54,118 nucleotides of DNA, taken from Clostridium tepidum. GTDB taxonomy: Bacteria > Bacillota > Clostridia > Clostridiales > Clostridiaceae. The notes under the pieces are model-generated. The model worked only from the letters and a program-made list of their open reading frames with translations. It ran no database searches and was not told the DNA's origin. This document shows positions 8,972 through 19,171 of the stretch, in pieces. A program made the position numbers and the translations under genes. Positions within the stretch are counted from its first letter, which is position 1, and each line of letters begins with the position of its first letter. The DNA lies in the NCBI RefSeq assembly GCF_002008345.1, contig NZ_MRAE01000020.1:1-54118 (forward strand). Reading direction: 5' to 3'.

Positions 8972-10741
8972 ATGAAAAAAAATAAGGGAGCATTATTAAG
9001 TTTTTTATTTGTTTTAATGATTTTATTATTTAATAATATGTCAGTATTAGCAGCGGATTTAGATCCAAAGGTTATAGCACAAAATGCTAGTAGATTAGGA
9101 ATATGGACTATTTTACCTCCAGTAATTGCTATTGTGTTAGCCTTTATTACTAAAAATGTAGTTATTTCTTTAGCAGTAGGTGTTTTTAGTGGAAGTTTTT
9201 TATTACAGATAAGTGGAAATAATATATTTGGGGCAATTTTTAAAGCTTTTTTGGATTTTATAAATAGAATATTAAATTCTCTTGCAGACCCTTGGAATGC
9301 AGGAATAATACTTCAATGTATGGTTATAGGTGGGCTTATAGCAGTAATTTCTAAAATGGGTGGAGCTAAGGCCGTTGCAGAATCTTTAGCTAAAAAGGCT
9401 AAAACTCCAAAGAGTGCCCAAATCATAACTTGGTTTTTAGGTTTATTAGTTTTCTTTGATGATTATGCTAATGCGCTTATAGTAGGACCTATAATGAGGC
9501 CTGTTGCAGATAAAATGAAAATATCAAGGGAAAAATTAGCCTTTATAATAGATGGTACAGCAGCACCAATAGCTGGTATAGCAGTTATATCTACATGGAT
9601 AGGATATGAAATAAGCTTAATAAAAGATGCATATGCATCTATTGGTCAAAGTGTAAATGCATATGGACTATTTTTATCAACTATACCTTATAGATTTTAT
9701 AATATATTAATATTAGTATTTATAGTATTGATAGCTTTAATGGGAAGAGATTTTGGACCAATGCTTAAAGCTGAAAGAAGGGCAAGAACTACAGGGAAGC
9801 TTTTATCTGATACAGCAAAACCAATGGTTTCTGATGAAACTACAGAACTTGAACCAAGAGAAGGAATAAAATTAAGTATTTGGAATGCTATAATCCCAAT
9901 TACAATATTAATAATTGGAGCTTTTGCAGGTTTTTATTATAATGGCTATCAAGCTATAATGGGGGGAGAAGATAAAGCTTTAATACAAATGCTCAAAACT
10001 TCTCCAGCATCTTTTGATGCTTTAAGAGAAACCTTTAGTGCATCAGATGCTAGTATAGTTTTATTTCAATCTGCACTACTTGCAAGTATAGTAGCAATAA
10101 TAATGGGGGCATCACAAAAGATTTTTAAAGTAGGAGAAGCTATAGATGTTTGGATTACAGGTATGAAATCTTTAATTATAACAGCAGTTATATTACTTCT
10201 TGCTTGGTCCTTAAGTGCAGTTATAAAAGAACTTGGAACAGCTACATTCTTAGTTTCAATTTTGTCTAATTCTATACCAAAATTTTTATTACCAAGTATA
10301 ATATTTATTTTAGGATCTGTTATATCTTTTGCTACAGGATCAGCTTATGGAACAATGGGTATATTGATGCCTTTAACAATTCCATTAGCCTATGCCATAT
10401 CACCAGATCCAACTTATGTGGTGATAAATGTAAGTGCGGTTTTAACTGGAGCAATATTTGGAGATCATTGTTCTCCAATATCAGATACAACTATAATGTC
10501 TTCTATGGGATCTGCTTGTGATCATTTGGATCATACATCAACGCAAATGGTATATGCTTTAACTATAGCAGCATGTGCAATATTATTCGGGTATATTCCA
10601 TCAGGATTAGGATTGCCAATATATATAGTTTTACCATTATCAATAGGATTGGTTGCAGTAGTAGTTAGATTTGTAGGTAAGCCAAATGATATAATAGAGG
10701 AAGAAAGTTTAAAAGAAGATATATTAGAAATGAATGCATAA
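8972..10741 (+). CDS. NhaC-family transporter, probable lysine transporter
   Basis: 589-residue polytopic membrane protein with a signal-like N-terminus (hydrophobic to about residue 27, then AADLDP) and many transmembrane segments. NhaC-family landmarks include FFDDYANALIVGP and the C-terminal HCSPISDTTIMSS...CDHLDH. By fold it would be called a Na+/H+ antiporter, but the lysine riboswitch in its leader argues that it moves lysine. Riboswitch-controlled NhaC-like carriers have been proposed as lysine transporters in Firmicutes (established comparative genomics). GAGGAGG precedes ATG 8972 at normal spacing. Substrate and direction are inferred. Confidence 0.85.
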   Translation: MKKNKGALLSFLFVLMILLFNNMSVLAADLDPKVIAQNASRLGIWTILPPVIAIVLAFITKNVVISLAVGVFSGSFLLQISGNNIFGAIFKAFLDFINRILNSLADPWNAGIILQCMVIGGLIAVISKMGGAKAVAESLAKKAKTPKSAQIITWFLGLLVFFDDYANALIVGPIMRPVADKMKISREKLAFIIDGTAAPIAGIAVISTWIGYEISLIKDAYASIGQSVNAYGLFLSTIPYRFYNILILVFIVLIALMGRDFGPMLKAERRARTTGKLLSDTAKPMVSDETTELEPREGIKLSIWNAIIPITILIIGAFAGFYYNGYQAIMGGEDKALIQMLKTSPASFDALRETFSASDASIVLFQSALLASIVAIIMGASQKIFKVGEAIDVWITGMKSLIITAVILLLAWSLSAVIKELGTATFLVSILSNSIPKFLLPSIIFILGSVISFATGSAYGTMGILMPLTIPLAYAISPDPTYVVINVSAVLTGAIFGDHCSPISDTTIMSSMGSACDHLDHTSTQMVYALTIAACAILFGYIPSGLGLPIYIVLPLSIGLVAVVVRFVGKPNDIIEEESLKEDILEMNA

Positions 10742-10773
10742 AATAAGGAAAGTGCTAAGCACTTTCCTTATTT
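10741..10773. terminator. Bidirectional terminator between convergent genes
   Basis: A perfect 15-bp stem (10741-10755 with 10759-10773) and a three-base loop carry A- and T-rich flanks on both sides. The hairpin begins at the last base of the NhaC-type gene's stop codon and contains the last codon and stop codon of the minus-strand DUF378 gene. Confidence 0.85.
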
Positions 10774-10983
10774 TTCTTCTCTAGGTTCTTCGTTTCTGTC
10801 TCTACCATAGAATGAAATTGCATATAAACCTGCTATTCCTACAAGAGCGTATATAATTCTTGTAAATGCAGACATACTTCCAAATAAAGTTGCAACTAAA
10901 TCAAATCCAAAAAAACCAATAAGTCCCCAATTTATAGCGCCAATTATTACTAATGTAAGTGAAATAATATCTAATGATCTCAT
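10768..10983 (-). CDS. DUF378 family small membrane protein
   Basis: 71-residue protein with two hydrophobic helices (about 6-30 and 38-60). The family signature IGAINWGLIGFFGFDLV is followed by a second helix and a charged tail. The function is unknown across the family (B. subtilis YuzA relatives). AAAGGAGATG lies directly before the start. It is a single gene and shares its terminator with the convergent carrier gene. Confidence 0.85.
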   Translation of the reverse strand: MRSLDIISLTLVIIGAINWGLIGFFGFDLVATLFGSMSAFTRIIYALVGIAGLYAISFYGRDRNEEPREEK

Positions 10984-11089
10984 ATTTACATCTCCTTTTT
11001 AGTCTTACAAATATTAGTTTTGTAATGTTAGTATTTGCAAAAATAATTAAAATATAAGTAAAAGACGTAATAAGACATTAGATAAATTA

Positions 11090-11473
11090 TTATATTATTT
11101 CACCATGTTTTTCATAGGTTGTAATTTCATTAATAGAATTATTTTCATTTACAAATAATACTGTAGGATTAAAATTTTTGGCCTTATCTATAGTTAAATC
11201 ACAGTAACTCATTATTATAATTTTGTCCCCTTTTTGAACCATACGTGCAGCAGCTCCATTTAAACAGATTATACCACTATTTTTTTCACCAGCTATTACA
11301 TAGGTTTCAAACCTACTTCCATTATTTATATCTACTATTTGAACTTTTTCATATTCTAAAATATTAGCTTTATCCATTAAATTTTTATCTATAGTTATAC
11401 TGCCTATATAGTTAAGATTAGCTTCTGTTACAGTAGCTCTATGAATTTTAGATTTTAACATAGTTATTGTCAT
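11090..11473 (-). CDS. panD: Aspartate 1-decarboxylase (pyruvoyl enzyme)
   Basis: 127-residue precursor that makes beta-alanine from aspartate for pantothenate. The self-cleavage site Gly24-Ser25 in YIGSITID is at the same residue numbers as in the E. coli enzyme, which supports ATG 11473. [13 protein letters not shown] is the conserved C-terminal half. GTGAGG lies 6 bases upstream. It is last in the panB-panC-panD series, 156 bases after panC, so it may be co-transcribed. Confidence 0.96.
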   Translation of the reverse strand: MTITMLKSKIHRATVTEANLNYIGSITIDKNLMDKANILEYEKVQIVDINNGSRFETYVIAGEKNSGIICLNGAAARMVQKGDKIIIMSYCDLTIDKAKNFNPTVLFVNENNSINEITTYEKHGEII

Positions 11474-11629
11474 TTATTTATACCTCACTTATAATATTTT
11501 AAGTATCACAGAATGTAATATATGGATTATATATTAATTGACATTATATATAATAAACATAGTTTATATGTCATCATAAATTTTATTTTAAGATTCTAAC
11601 ATGAATTTTACCTTAAGATCATAATAAGA

Positions 11630-12475
11630 TTATTTTGCAAAAGTAAAATTGTCTATAAGTCTAGTTTTACCTATATAAACTGCTATAGCTACTAATATTG
11701 AAGAGTGCAATTCTTTAACTGGTTGTAAAGTTTTACTGTCTACTATACTTACATAATCTATTTTTGCCAGTGGTTCTTTGTTTATAGTATTTATTATAAT
11801 ATCTTTTATAATATTTAAATTTTTTTCTCCGGATTCTAGTACTTTTAAGGCTTCTTTTAAACTTTTATTTAATATTAAGGCTGCTTTTCTTTCTTTTGCA
11901 TTTAAATAAGAATTTCTTGAACTTTTAGCTAAACCATCAGATTCTCTAACTATAGGACAACCTATTATTTCTATAGGGAAATTTAAGTCTTCTACCATTT
12001 TTTTTATTACAGCTAATTGTTGAGCATCTTTTTGGCCAAAATAAGCTTTTGTAGGATTTAATATATTAAAAAATTTTGTTAAAATTGTACATACACCTTG
12101 AAAATGACCAGGTCTTTTTTCTCCACATAATTTTTCAGTAAGAGTATTTACATTTACATGACTATATATTTTATTTGGATACATTTCTGAAACTTCAGGA
12201 TTGAAAATTAAATCTGCTCCAATTTTTTCACATAATTCTTTATCTTTAGTTAAATCTCTAGGATAAGTAGAATAATCTTCATTTGGTCCAAATTGAATTG
12301 GATTGACAAATATTGAAACTATAACTTTATCATTTTCTTCTCCAGCTTTTTTTATAAGAGAGGCATGTCCTTCATGCAAATATCCCATAGTAGGTATATA
12401 ACCTATAGACAAACCTTCATTTTTCCACTTTTCCACAATTTCTTTAACATCTTTTATTGTATGAACTATATTCAT
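11630..12475 (-). CDS. panC: Pantothenate synthetase (pantoate-beta-alanine ligase)
   Basis: 281-residue enzyme that joins pantoate and beta-alanine with ATP. Motifs include IPTMGYLHEGHASLI (nucleotide site), VSIFVNPIQFGPNEDY, and YFGQKDAQQ with VRESDGLAKSSRN (KMSKS-like loop). In-frame TGA 9 bases before ATG 12475 rules out an upstream start. The only good ribosome site, GGGAGGG, lies about 30 bases away with a small hairpin between, an odd arrangement described separately. Confidence 0.96.
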   Translation of the reverse strand: MNIVHTIKDVKEIVEKWKNEGLSIGYIPTMGYLHEGHASLIKKAGEENDKVIVSIFVNPIQFGPNEDYSTYPRDLTKDKELCEKIGADLIFNPEVSEMYPNKIYSHVNVNTLTEKLCGEKRPGHFQGVCTILTKFFNILNPTKAYFGQKDAQQLAVIKKMVEDLNFPIEIIGCPIVRESDGLAKSSRNSYLNAKERKAALILNKSLKEALKVLESGEKNLNIIKDIIINTINKEPLAKIDYVSIVDSKTLQPVKELHSSILVAIAVYIGKTRLIDNFTFAK

Positions 12476-12482
12476 AATTACT

Positions 12483-12515
12483 CAGCTGAATAAATCAGCT
12501 TGTACCCTCCCTTTG
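12483..12515 (-). promoter_or_regulatory. Distant SD plus hairpin in the panC leader
   Basis: On the minus strand GGGAGGG (about 12505-12511) is followed by a 6-bp stem (agctga, ataaa loop as read on the plus strand at 12484-12500). The panC ATG comes 8 bases after the stem. Folding the hairpin would bring the SD to normal spacing. The alternative is the weak GAG 8 bases upstream. Confidence 0.4.
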
Positions 12516-12676
12516 GTTATTAGATAAGTATTAGCTTTAATCAAACTATTTTTTATTTAAAATTTATATAGTTTTTAATTAAATTGTTTCTTAATATAAA
12601 TTTTTTTAATTGTAATTAAATTTAAGTTATCTTTTTTATATTGATTTATTTATATAAATTGTTAGTTGTTTAAAAA

Positions 12677-13504
12677 TTAATACAATTTTTTTATTACTTC
12701 ATCATCTATTTTAAAAGAATGTTTTTCTTCAGGAAATTTAGATTCTTTAACTTCTTTTATATATTGTGATACGCCATCTTTTATAGCTTCTCCTATATTT
12801 CCAAAGGATTTAACAAATTTAGGCTTAAAATTTGAGAACATAGAAAGCATATCTTGATAAACTAATATTTGACCATCACAATGTTTTCCTGCACCTATGC
12901 CAATGGTTGGAATGGATATAGATTCTGATATTAATTTTGATAATTTTTCTGGAATACATTCTAAAACTATAGAAAAAGCTCCTGCATCTTCTAAAATTTT
13001 AGCATCTTCTATTAATTGTTTTGCTATTTTTTCATTTTTTCCTTGAACTTTAAATCCTCCGAACATATTTATAGATTGAGGGGTTAAACCTATATGTCCC
13101 ATTACAGGAATTTGAGCTTTAACTATAGCTCTAACTTCTTTTTCTACAGTGGCACCGCCTTCTAATTTTACAGCATGGGCTCCAGCTTCTTTTATAAGTC
13201 TTCCTGCATTATACACAGCATCATAAATAGAAGTTTGATAGGACATAAAAGGCATATCTCCAACAACTAAAGCACTAGAAGCACCTCTTACTACTGCTTT
13301 GGTATGATGAATCATGTCATTCATGGTTACGCTTAGGGTATTTTCATATCCTAGGCAGACCATACCTAAAGAATCACCAACTAGTATTCCATTGATTCCA
13401 GCGGAATCTATAAGTTTTGCCATAGAATAATCATAGGCAGTTAGCATAGTTATTTTTTCACCTTTGTCTTTTAATTCTTGAAAAGTTGATACAGTATTAC
13501 GCAT
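12677..13504 (-). CDS. panB: 3-methyl-2-oxobutanoate hydroxymethyltransferase
   Basis: 275-residue TIM-barrel enzyme that forms ketopantoate from ketoisovalerate and methylene-tetrahydrofolate, the first step of pantothenate synthesis. [24 protein letters not shown] (metal-binding Asp), [15 protein letters not shown] and IGIGAG are the usual blocks. TAGGAGG precedes ATG 13504 at 7 bases. It leads the pan series on the minus strand, with a 201-base gap before panC. Confidence 0.96.
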   Translation of the reverse strand: MRNTVSTFQELKDKGEKITMLTAYDYSMAKLIDSAGINGILVGDSLGMVCLGYENTLSVTMNDMIHHTKAVVRGASSALVVGDMPFMSYQTSIYDAVYNAGRLIKEAGAHAVKLEGGATVEKEVRAIVKAQIPVMGHIGLTPQSINMFGGFKVQGKNEKIAKQLIEDAKILEDAGAFSIVLECIPEKLSKLISESISIPTIGIGAGKHCDGQILVYQDMLSMFSNFKPKFVKSFGNIGEAIKDGVSQYIKEVKESKFPEEKHSFKIDDEVIKKLY

Positions 13505-14080
13505 TGTATACCTCCTAAAATATTATATTGCAAATAATTTTGTAAAAATTTATTAGGATGGATAGAATACTAATATGCAACTGAATTGTTTTTATAAAAT
13601 TATTAGATAGTTTACATGAAGTGCTTCAAAATAAGATTTAAAGCATGATTTGAAAAAATGGTAATAAACATACTGTTTTGATAAAACTTTTTCAAATACA
13701 GTTGTATTACTATTTTTTTATTTAAGATATTAAAATAGTATTTTGATTTTATTGATATGATAATTTTTTCGTAAAAATTAAAAATAAAAACAATCAGGTG
13801 CAGTTCCATAGTGGATACTACCCAAATTTATTTTAGCATAAATAATAATTATAATAAATATATTAAATTTAACTTTTAATACTCAAAATACATAAATAAA
13901 AAAATATATATATGTAGGTAGTGCAAAAATCAATAGTAAAAATCAATTTCAAAATACATAAATAAGAGAATTAATATGGTAAAAAAATAAAAATATTAAG
14001 TTTAATATATTCAAATTTGATAGAATGTATATATAACAAATTGAATTTTTAAAATGTATGGGATTTAGGGAGTGAATTTT
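13505..14080. other. Divergent intergenic region panB/addB with short direct repeats
   Basis: 576 bases, very AT-rich. A 17-base word (tcaaaatacataaataa) occurs exactly twice (13883-13899, 13949-13965), and aaaaatcaat occurs twice between them (13925, 13938). A 65-codon frame on the minus strand (13612-13809) has no ribosome site and low-complexity composition and is not called. Promoters for both flanking genes must lie here, but none stands out. Confidence 0.4.
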
Positions 14081-17000
14081 ATGAGTTTAAGATTTATATA
14101 TGGAAGAGCTGGCAGTGGTAAAAGTCAATTTTGTTTAAATAGTATAAAAAAAAGAGTAGAAGAAGGTGTAGATAGACCACTTATATTATTAGTACCAGAA
14201 CAATTTTCTTTTCAGACAGAAAAAAATTTAATAGAAGTTTTAGAAGGAAAAACAGGGCTTAAAACACAAGTGTTAAGTTTTAAAAGAATGGCTTATAGGG
14301 TTTTTAATGAAGTTGGTGGTATAACTGCTAAACATATGAATGAATCTGGTAAAAGTATGCTTTTATATAATTTAATTGAAGATTATAAAAATGATTTAAA
14401 AGTATTTAAAAAAGCTGCTAAAAGGCAAGGCTTTATTACTGCCGTTTCAGATATTATAACAGAATTTAAAAAATATAATATAACTCCTGAAATTATAAAA
14501 AATAATTTAGATAATATTGAAGATGATAATTTAAAATATAAAATGGAAGATTTATCTCTTATATTTTCTGAGTTTGAAAAAAGATTACATAAAAATTATA
14601 TAGATAGTGAAGATGATTTAACTATATTAGCGGAAAAATTACATAAAAGTAAGCAATTTGATAATGCAGAAATATGGATAGATGAATTTTCAAGTTTTTC
14701 TCCGCAGGAGTATTCTATATTGGAAAAGTTACTTTTAAAATCTTATAGAATAAATATAACTTTATGTACAGATTATTTAAATGAAGGAGGATTTGTTGAT
14801 ACTACAGATGTATTTTCTCCTATTAAAAATACAGAGAATAAATTATTAGAAATAATAAAAGACAATAATATAAAATTAGATAAACCAGTAGCACTTAAGT
14901 GTGATCCTTGTGCTAGATTTAAAAATAGTATTGAACTTCAACATTTAGAAAAAAATATGTTTTCTTTCCCATATAAAGAGTATAAATATGAGACAAAGGA
15001 TATTTGTATGCTTAAAACTTTAAACCAATTTACGGAGATAGAAAATACTGCAAAAGATATTATAAAACTTTGTAGGGAAAAAGGGTGTAGATTTAAGGAT
15101 ATAGCAGTAATTACAGGAGATTTAAATGGATATGAGAATATAATAAGTTCAGTTTTTTTGCAATATAATATTCCATTTTTTATAGATAAAAAAAGGGAAA
15201 TAAATAATAATCCAATAATAATATTAATTGTTTCTGTACTAGAGGTTTTATCTAAGAACTGGACTTATGAATCTGTATTTAGATATTTAAAAACTGGACT
15301 TTTAGATATTAGCAATGAGGAAATAGATATATTAGAAAATTATGTGCTTGCTAACGGTATTAAAGGATATACTTGGACTATTAATAAACCTTGGGAATAT
15401 AAATCTTTTAGCAATTATGAATTAGAAGAGAATGTTGAAAAAGAGTTATTAAATAAAATAAATGATATAAGATATAAAGTTACGGAACCTATTATATCTC
15501 TTAATGAAAGCCTCAAAAGAAAAAATACTGCAAAAGAATTTTGTGAAGTATTGTATGAATTTTTATATGATATAAATCTATCAGATAAAATACAGGGTAT
15601 GATAGAAGAATTTAAATTAGAAGGTGATATAGAAAAGGCAAGTGAATACAATCAAATATGGAATATAGTTATGGAAGTTTTAGAACAAATAGTGGAGGTT
15701 ATAGGTAAGGAAAAAATATCCTTAAAAGAGTTTTTTAAGGTGCTTCAGACAGGATTTTCAGAATATGAAATAGGACTTATTCCGCCAGCGTTAGATCAAG
15801 TAATAGTAGGAAGTATAACAAGACTTAGAAGTCACAATATAAGTATTTTGTATATAGTAGGGGTAAATGATGGAATATTTCCAACTACATTAAAAGAAGA
15901 AGGAATTTTAAATGATGATGATAGACAATTTTTATTAGATAAGGGGCTAGAAATTGCTAAGGATACTAAAAGTGTAGCTTTTGAAGAACAATTTTTAATT
16001 TATTCTACATTAACTACTCCAAGTAAATATTTAAGACTAAGTTATCCTATAGCAGATGGAGAAGGAAAAACTTTAAGACCATCTATAATTATATCAAGGA
16101 TAAAGAAAATATTTACAAATATATGTGAAGAAAATGATATAGTAAAATCTAACAGTGAAGAAGATGCACTAAAAAATATATCCTCTGCAAAACCAACTTT
16201 TAATTATTTAATATCTAATTTAAGAAAGGATATAGAAGGAGTAAAAATAGATAACGTATGGGGAGATACTTATAAATGGTATTTGGAAAATGAATTTTGG
16301 GTTGAAAAATTAAATACATTAATAAAAGGGTTTGATTATACAAATCAAAGCAAATATATAGAAACTAAAAAGATAAGAAATTTATATGGTAAGCCATTAA
16401 AAATAAGTGTATCTAGGGTGGAAAAATTTTCTGAATGTCCTTTTGCTTATTTTATACAATATGGACTAAAGGCTAAAGATAGAAAAATATTTAATTTAAG
16501 TTATCCAGACTTAGGAATTTTTATGCATAGTATATTAGAAAAATTTTCACATAAATTAGAAAAAAAAGGACTGGACTGGGATACTATGGATTTAAATTGG
16601 GCAGAAGAAGAAATTGATAAATTAATTAATGATGAATTAGATAATAAATCTTTAGAAATATTAAATAGTTCAAAGAGATATGAATATGTAACAAAGAGTG
16701 TAAAAAAGATTTTGAAAAGATCTGTATGGCTTATAGGAGAACATATAAAAAGAGGTAATTTTAAACCAAGTTATTATGAACTATCCTTTGATGTAGATGG
16801 AGATTATCCTCCTATAGCAATGGAACTTCATTCTGGAGAAGTTGTAAATCTAATAGGAAGAGTAGATAGAGTAGATCTTTTACAAAAGGATGGAGTTACT
16901 TATTTAAAAATAATAGACTATAAATCAGGAACAAAGGAATTTAAATTATCTGATGTCTATTATGGTCTACAATTGCAACTTTTAATATATTTAGATGCTA

Positions 17001-17524
17001 TACTTACGGAATTATCTGAAAGGTCTAATGTAAATGGAGAACCAGGAGCACTTTTATATTTTAAATTAGATGATCCTATAGTAAAAAATACTGTGGATAT
17101 GAGTGATAAAGAAATTGAAAAAAGTATAATAAAAAATTTAAAAATGAAAGGATTAATTTTAAATGATCCTAATGTTATAAAAGATATGGATAATATAATA
17201 TCCGGAGCATCAGATATAATACCAGTTATGCTTAAAAAAGATGGAGAGGTGTCAGAAGGTAGATCCTGTGTAGCTACAAAAGAAGAGTTTGAAACATTAA
17301 GAAAATACGTAAGATATACAATAATTGAAATTTGCGAAGAAATGTTAGAAGGAAATATAGATATAAAACCATATAAAAAGAAAGATGGATCTTCTTGTGA
17401 CTATTGTATATATTCTTCAATTTGTAAATTTGATACAGAAATAAGAGGAAATAAATATAATATATTAATAGATAAAAAAGATGAAGAAATATGGGATGCT
17501 ATTAAGAAAAAGTTAAACAATTGA
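14081..17524 (+). CDS. addB: ATP-dependent helicase/nuclease subunit AddB
   Basis: 1147-residue subunit of the AddAB (RecBCD-type) complex that resects double-strand breaks up to Chi. N-terminal Walker A GRAGSGKS (about 7-14) is intact. The C-terminal RecB-like nuclease has IIDYKSG, and the Fe-S staple has a Cys in FSECPFAYF plus Cys1106, 1109 and 1115 ([10 protein letters not shown]), the same C-x2-C-x5-C spacing as in B. subtilis AddB. ATG 14081 is 8 bases from AGGGAG; GTG 14072 is less likely. The partner addA is 11.5 kb downstream instead of adjacent. Confidence 0.96.
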   Translation: MSLRFIYGRAGSGKSQFCLNSIKKRVEEGVDRPLILLVPEQFSFQTEKNLIEVLEGKTGLKTQVLSFKRMAYRVFNEVGGITAKHMNESGKSMLLYNLIEDYKNDLKVFKKAAKRQGFITAVSDIITEFKKYNITPEIIKNNLDNIEDDNLKYKMEDLSLIFSEFEKRLHKNYIDSEDDLTILAEKLHKSKQFDNAEIWIDEFSSFSPQEYSILEKLLLKSYRINITLCTDYLNEGGFVDTTDVFSPIKNTENKLLEIIKDNNIKLDKPVALKCDPCARFKNSIELQHLEKNMFSFPYKEYKYETKDICMLKTLNQFTEIENTAKDIIKLCREKGCRFKDIAVITGDLNGYENIISSVFLQYNIPFFIDKKREINNNPIIILIVSVLEVLSKNWTYESVFRYLKTGLLDISNEEIDILENYVLANGIKGYTWTINKPWEYKSFSNYELEENVEKELLNKINDIRYKVTEPIISLNESLKRKNTAKEFCEVLYEFLYDINLSDKIQGMIEEFKLEGDIEKASEYNQIWNIVMEVLEQIVEVIGKEKISLKEFFKVLQTGFSEYEIGLIPPALDQVIVGSITRLRSHNISILYIVGVNDGIFPTTLKEEGILNDDDRQFLLDKGLEIAKDTKSVAFEEQFLIYSTLTTPSKYLRLSYPIADGEGKTLRPSIIISRIKKIFTNICEENDIVKSNSEEDALKNISSAKPTFNYLISNLRKDIEGVKIDNVWGDTYKWYLENEFWVEKLNTLIKGFDYTNQSKYIETKKIRNLYGKPLKISVSRVEKFSECPFAYFIQYGLKAKDRKIFNLSYPDLGIFMHSILEKFSHKLEKKGLDWDTMDLNWAEEEIDKLINDELDNKSLEILNSSKRYEYVTKSVKKILKRSVWLIGEHIKRGNFKPSYYELSFDVDGDYPPIAMELHSGEVVNLIGRVDRVDLLQKDGVTYLKIIDYKSGTKEFKLSDVYYGLQLQLLIYLDAILTELSERSNVNGEPGALLYFKLDDPIVKNTVDMSDKEIEKSIIKNLKMKGLILNDPNVIKDMDNIISGASDIIPVMLKKDGEVSEGRSCVATKEEFETLRKYVRYTIIEICEEMLEGNIDIKPYKKKDGSSCDYCIYSSICKFDTEIRGNKYNILIDKKDEEIWDAIKKKLNN

Positions 17525-17581
17525 AAATTTATCAATAATTTTATGTGAGTTTTTATAAAACTTTAAATTTATGATGTTTGA

Positions 17582-17743
17582 AAATATTTTGATTTTATAT
17601 TAATTACTAATAATAAAAGGCTCATTCCTATATTAGAAGGTACTAAAAGTGGTACTAAGAATCTTACTTTGGAAAAAGGAATTAACAAAATAAAAATTGT
17701 AGGGAAAAAAGCCAGCAGTATTTGCTTAAGTATAGTTATCTAA
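17582..17743 (+). pseudogene. Possible remnant of a coding sequence (C-terminal fragment)
   Basis: An open stretch of about 53 codons without a start or ribosome site reads like protein, e.g. LEGTKSGTKNLTLEKG followed by INKIKIVGKKASS, ending at TAA 17741. The alternating pattern suggests the last strands of a beta-sandwich domain. It lies between addB and the convergent coat-like gene. It could be a decayed gene tail or chance; no family is recognised. Confidence 0.3.
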
Positions 17744-17839
17744 AAATAGCTTTAATTTTATAGTAAATATAAAAATACATATAATAAATAGATAAGTGTA
17801 TTATTTATATTTGCTTTTTTTTAATTAAAGCTATTTTTA
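17741..17839. repeat. 17-bp perfect inverted repeat / probable bidirectional terminator
   Basis: taaaaatagctttaatt (17741-17757) is perfectly inverted at 17823-17839. A second, imperfect hairpin and a T8 run lie inside. It sits between convergent genes (addB and the minus-strand coat-like gene), so transcription termination in both directions is the simplest role. Confidence 0.55.
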
Positions 17840-17894
17840 TTTTAAGAGATTTTTTAAAATTTATAAAAGATATTTCTTATGTTTATCAAAAATA

Positions 17895-18371
17895 TTAATC
17901 AAAGTAGTCGTAGTCATCATCATAGTTGTTATCATAATTGTAATTATAATCATAATAATTATAATATCTCCTTTTTCTTCGTCTACCTAAAAGTTCATTT
18001 ATAAGTAGTATTCCTATAATATCTCTTACAGCATGACGTCTTCTATAGCGGTGTTGCCTATAGAAATCTTTATACTCATCATCATCATCTAATTGAGGTT
18101 TAATTTTTTCATAAATTTTTTTACAAACAGTATCTACTTCTTTTTTAGAAGGACAATGATTTTCACCTTTTTCTTTTTCTATTATATCGCAATGCTCTTT
18201 GACTAAAGGATAAATTTTAAAATAGATTTTTGGATATAAATTTTTTAAATCTTCATCATTTCCTTTAATGTTATTTAAATAATTATGTTTTATAGGTATC
18301 ATTGTTTGATTAGGGTTAAAACAAAAACAAATAGGTATATACATAGAATAAGGATTATAATAATTGAACAT
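17895..18371 (-). CDS. Clostridial conserved protein, probable spore-coat component
   Basis: 158-residue protein of unrecognised function. The middle carries LYPKIYFKIYPLVKEHCD, a version of the YPxIYxxVYPxVxxxCD motif that recurs in small clostridial proteins linked to spores. The C-terminus is an arginine-rich block (RRKRRY) followed by a Tyr/Asn/Asp-rich tail, a composition typical of coat and exosporium proteins. ATAGGAGG precedes ATG 18371. A sigma-K-like promoter lies just upstream. The spore role is inference. Confidence 0.6.
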   Translation of the reverse strand: MFNYYNPYSMYIPICFCFNPNQTMIPIKHNYLNNIKGNDEDLKNLYPKIYFKIYPLVKEHCDIIEKEKGENHCPSKKEVDTVCKKIYEKIKPQLDDDDEYKDFYRQHRYRRRHAVRDIIGILLINELLGRRRKRRYYNYYDYNYNYDNNYDDDYDYFD

Positions 18372-18401
18372 TTTTAAGCCTCCTATAACATAAACACACT
18401 T

Positions 18402-18429
18402 TATTTTATGCGTAAAATAAATAAGTGTT
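18402..18429 (-). promoter_or_regulatory. Sigma-K/E-like promoter of the coat-like gene
   Basis: On the minus strand CATAAAATA (18402-18410) matches the sigma-K -10 consensus CATANNNTA. An AC-containing -35 (AACAC, 18425-18429) lies 16 bases upstream. It is placed about 30 bases before the start codon. Confidence 0.45.
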
Positions 18430-18518
18430 AATAAATAAACTTTTGCATGTAAATGAAAAAATATTGTATACTTATATTTGTTATATTATTTATTTTGAAG
18501 GGAGAATAGTAGGCAGTA

Positions 18519-19169
18519 ATGAAGAAAAATTTAAGTAGGAAGTATGAAAAACTTCTATTAGACAATTATAAGCAAAGTATTGATGACTCTAATTGTAAAA
18601 ATTTGATACTGGAAGAAATAAAGGGTCATAAAGCTATACATAGATATTTAAAAGAGTATATAAAAAATAATAAGGAAATTTTGGATTTAAACTGGGGAAA
18701 GCAAATGCTTTTATTTATAATTTCCTTTAATGAAAAAGATTTAGAACTAGCAGAGCAATGTTATAAAGCATTAAAGAAGTATCCAGATAATTATTTCATA
18801 GAGTCTGTAATGGCAGATATTGATTTAAGATTTTATGGAGATTTATTTAAAGCTAGAGATAAATATTTAAATGCATTAAGTTTATACGATAGAGATGCTC
18901 TTGTGTATTATAATTTGGGACTAATATATTATTTATTAGGAATGTTTAAAAAGAGTATAGATTTTTATAATAAGAGTTTGAATTATATAAATAAAATGGA
19001 TAATAAGGAATTTATAAAGTCTAAATGTTTATATAATATAGCAGTTTGTGAAATTAATTATAATAATAACCCTAAAGAGGGAGAAAAATTGCTTAAGAGA
19101 AGTTTGAAGTTAAATCCAAATTATACAGAAGCAAATGATTTATTAGAAAAATTAAGAGGTGAAAAATAG
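18519..19169 (+). CDS. Tetratricopeptide-repeat protein
   Basis: 216-residue, apparently cytosolic helical protein. Two to three TPR-like units are visible around residues 85-200, e.g. DALVYYNLGLIYYLLGMFKKS and the C-terminal LLKRSLKLNPNYTEANDLLEKL. TPRs are protein-binding scaffolds; the partner is probably encoded by the next gene, whose ribosome site overlaps this gene's 3' end. No catalytic domain is seen. Confidence 0.75.
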   Translation: MKKNLSRKYEKLLLDNYKQSIDDSNCKNLILEEIKGHKAIHRYLKEYIKNNKEILDLNWGKQMLLFIISFNEKDLELAEQCYKALKKYPDNYFIESVMADIDLRFYGDLFKARDKYLNALSLYDRDALVYYNLGLIYYLLGMFKKSIDFYNKSLNYINKMDNKEFIKSKCLYNIAVCEINYNNNPKEGEKLLKRSLKLNPNYTEANDLLEKLRGEK

Positions 19170-19171
19170 TC

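Noticed and set aside
8972..10741. A housekeeping Na+/H+ antiporter
   Set aside because: The fold fits, but the lysine riboswitch in the leader makes a lysine-related transport role more likely.
13612..13809. 65-codon minus-strand frame upstream of panB
   Set aside because: No ribosome site, low-complexity Ile/Lys/Phe-rich product, and it lies in the region expected to hold the panB and addB promoters.
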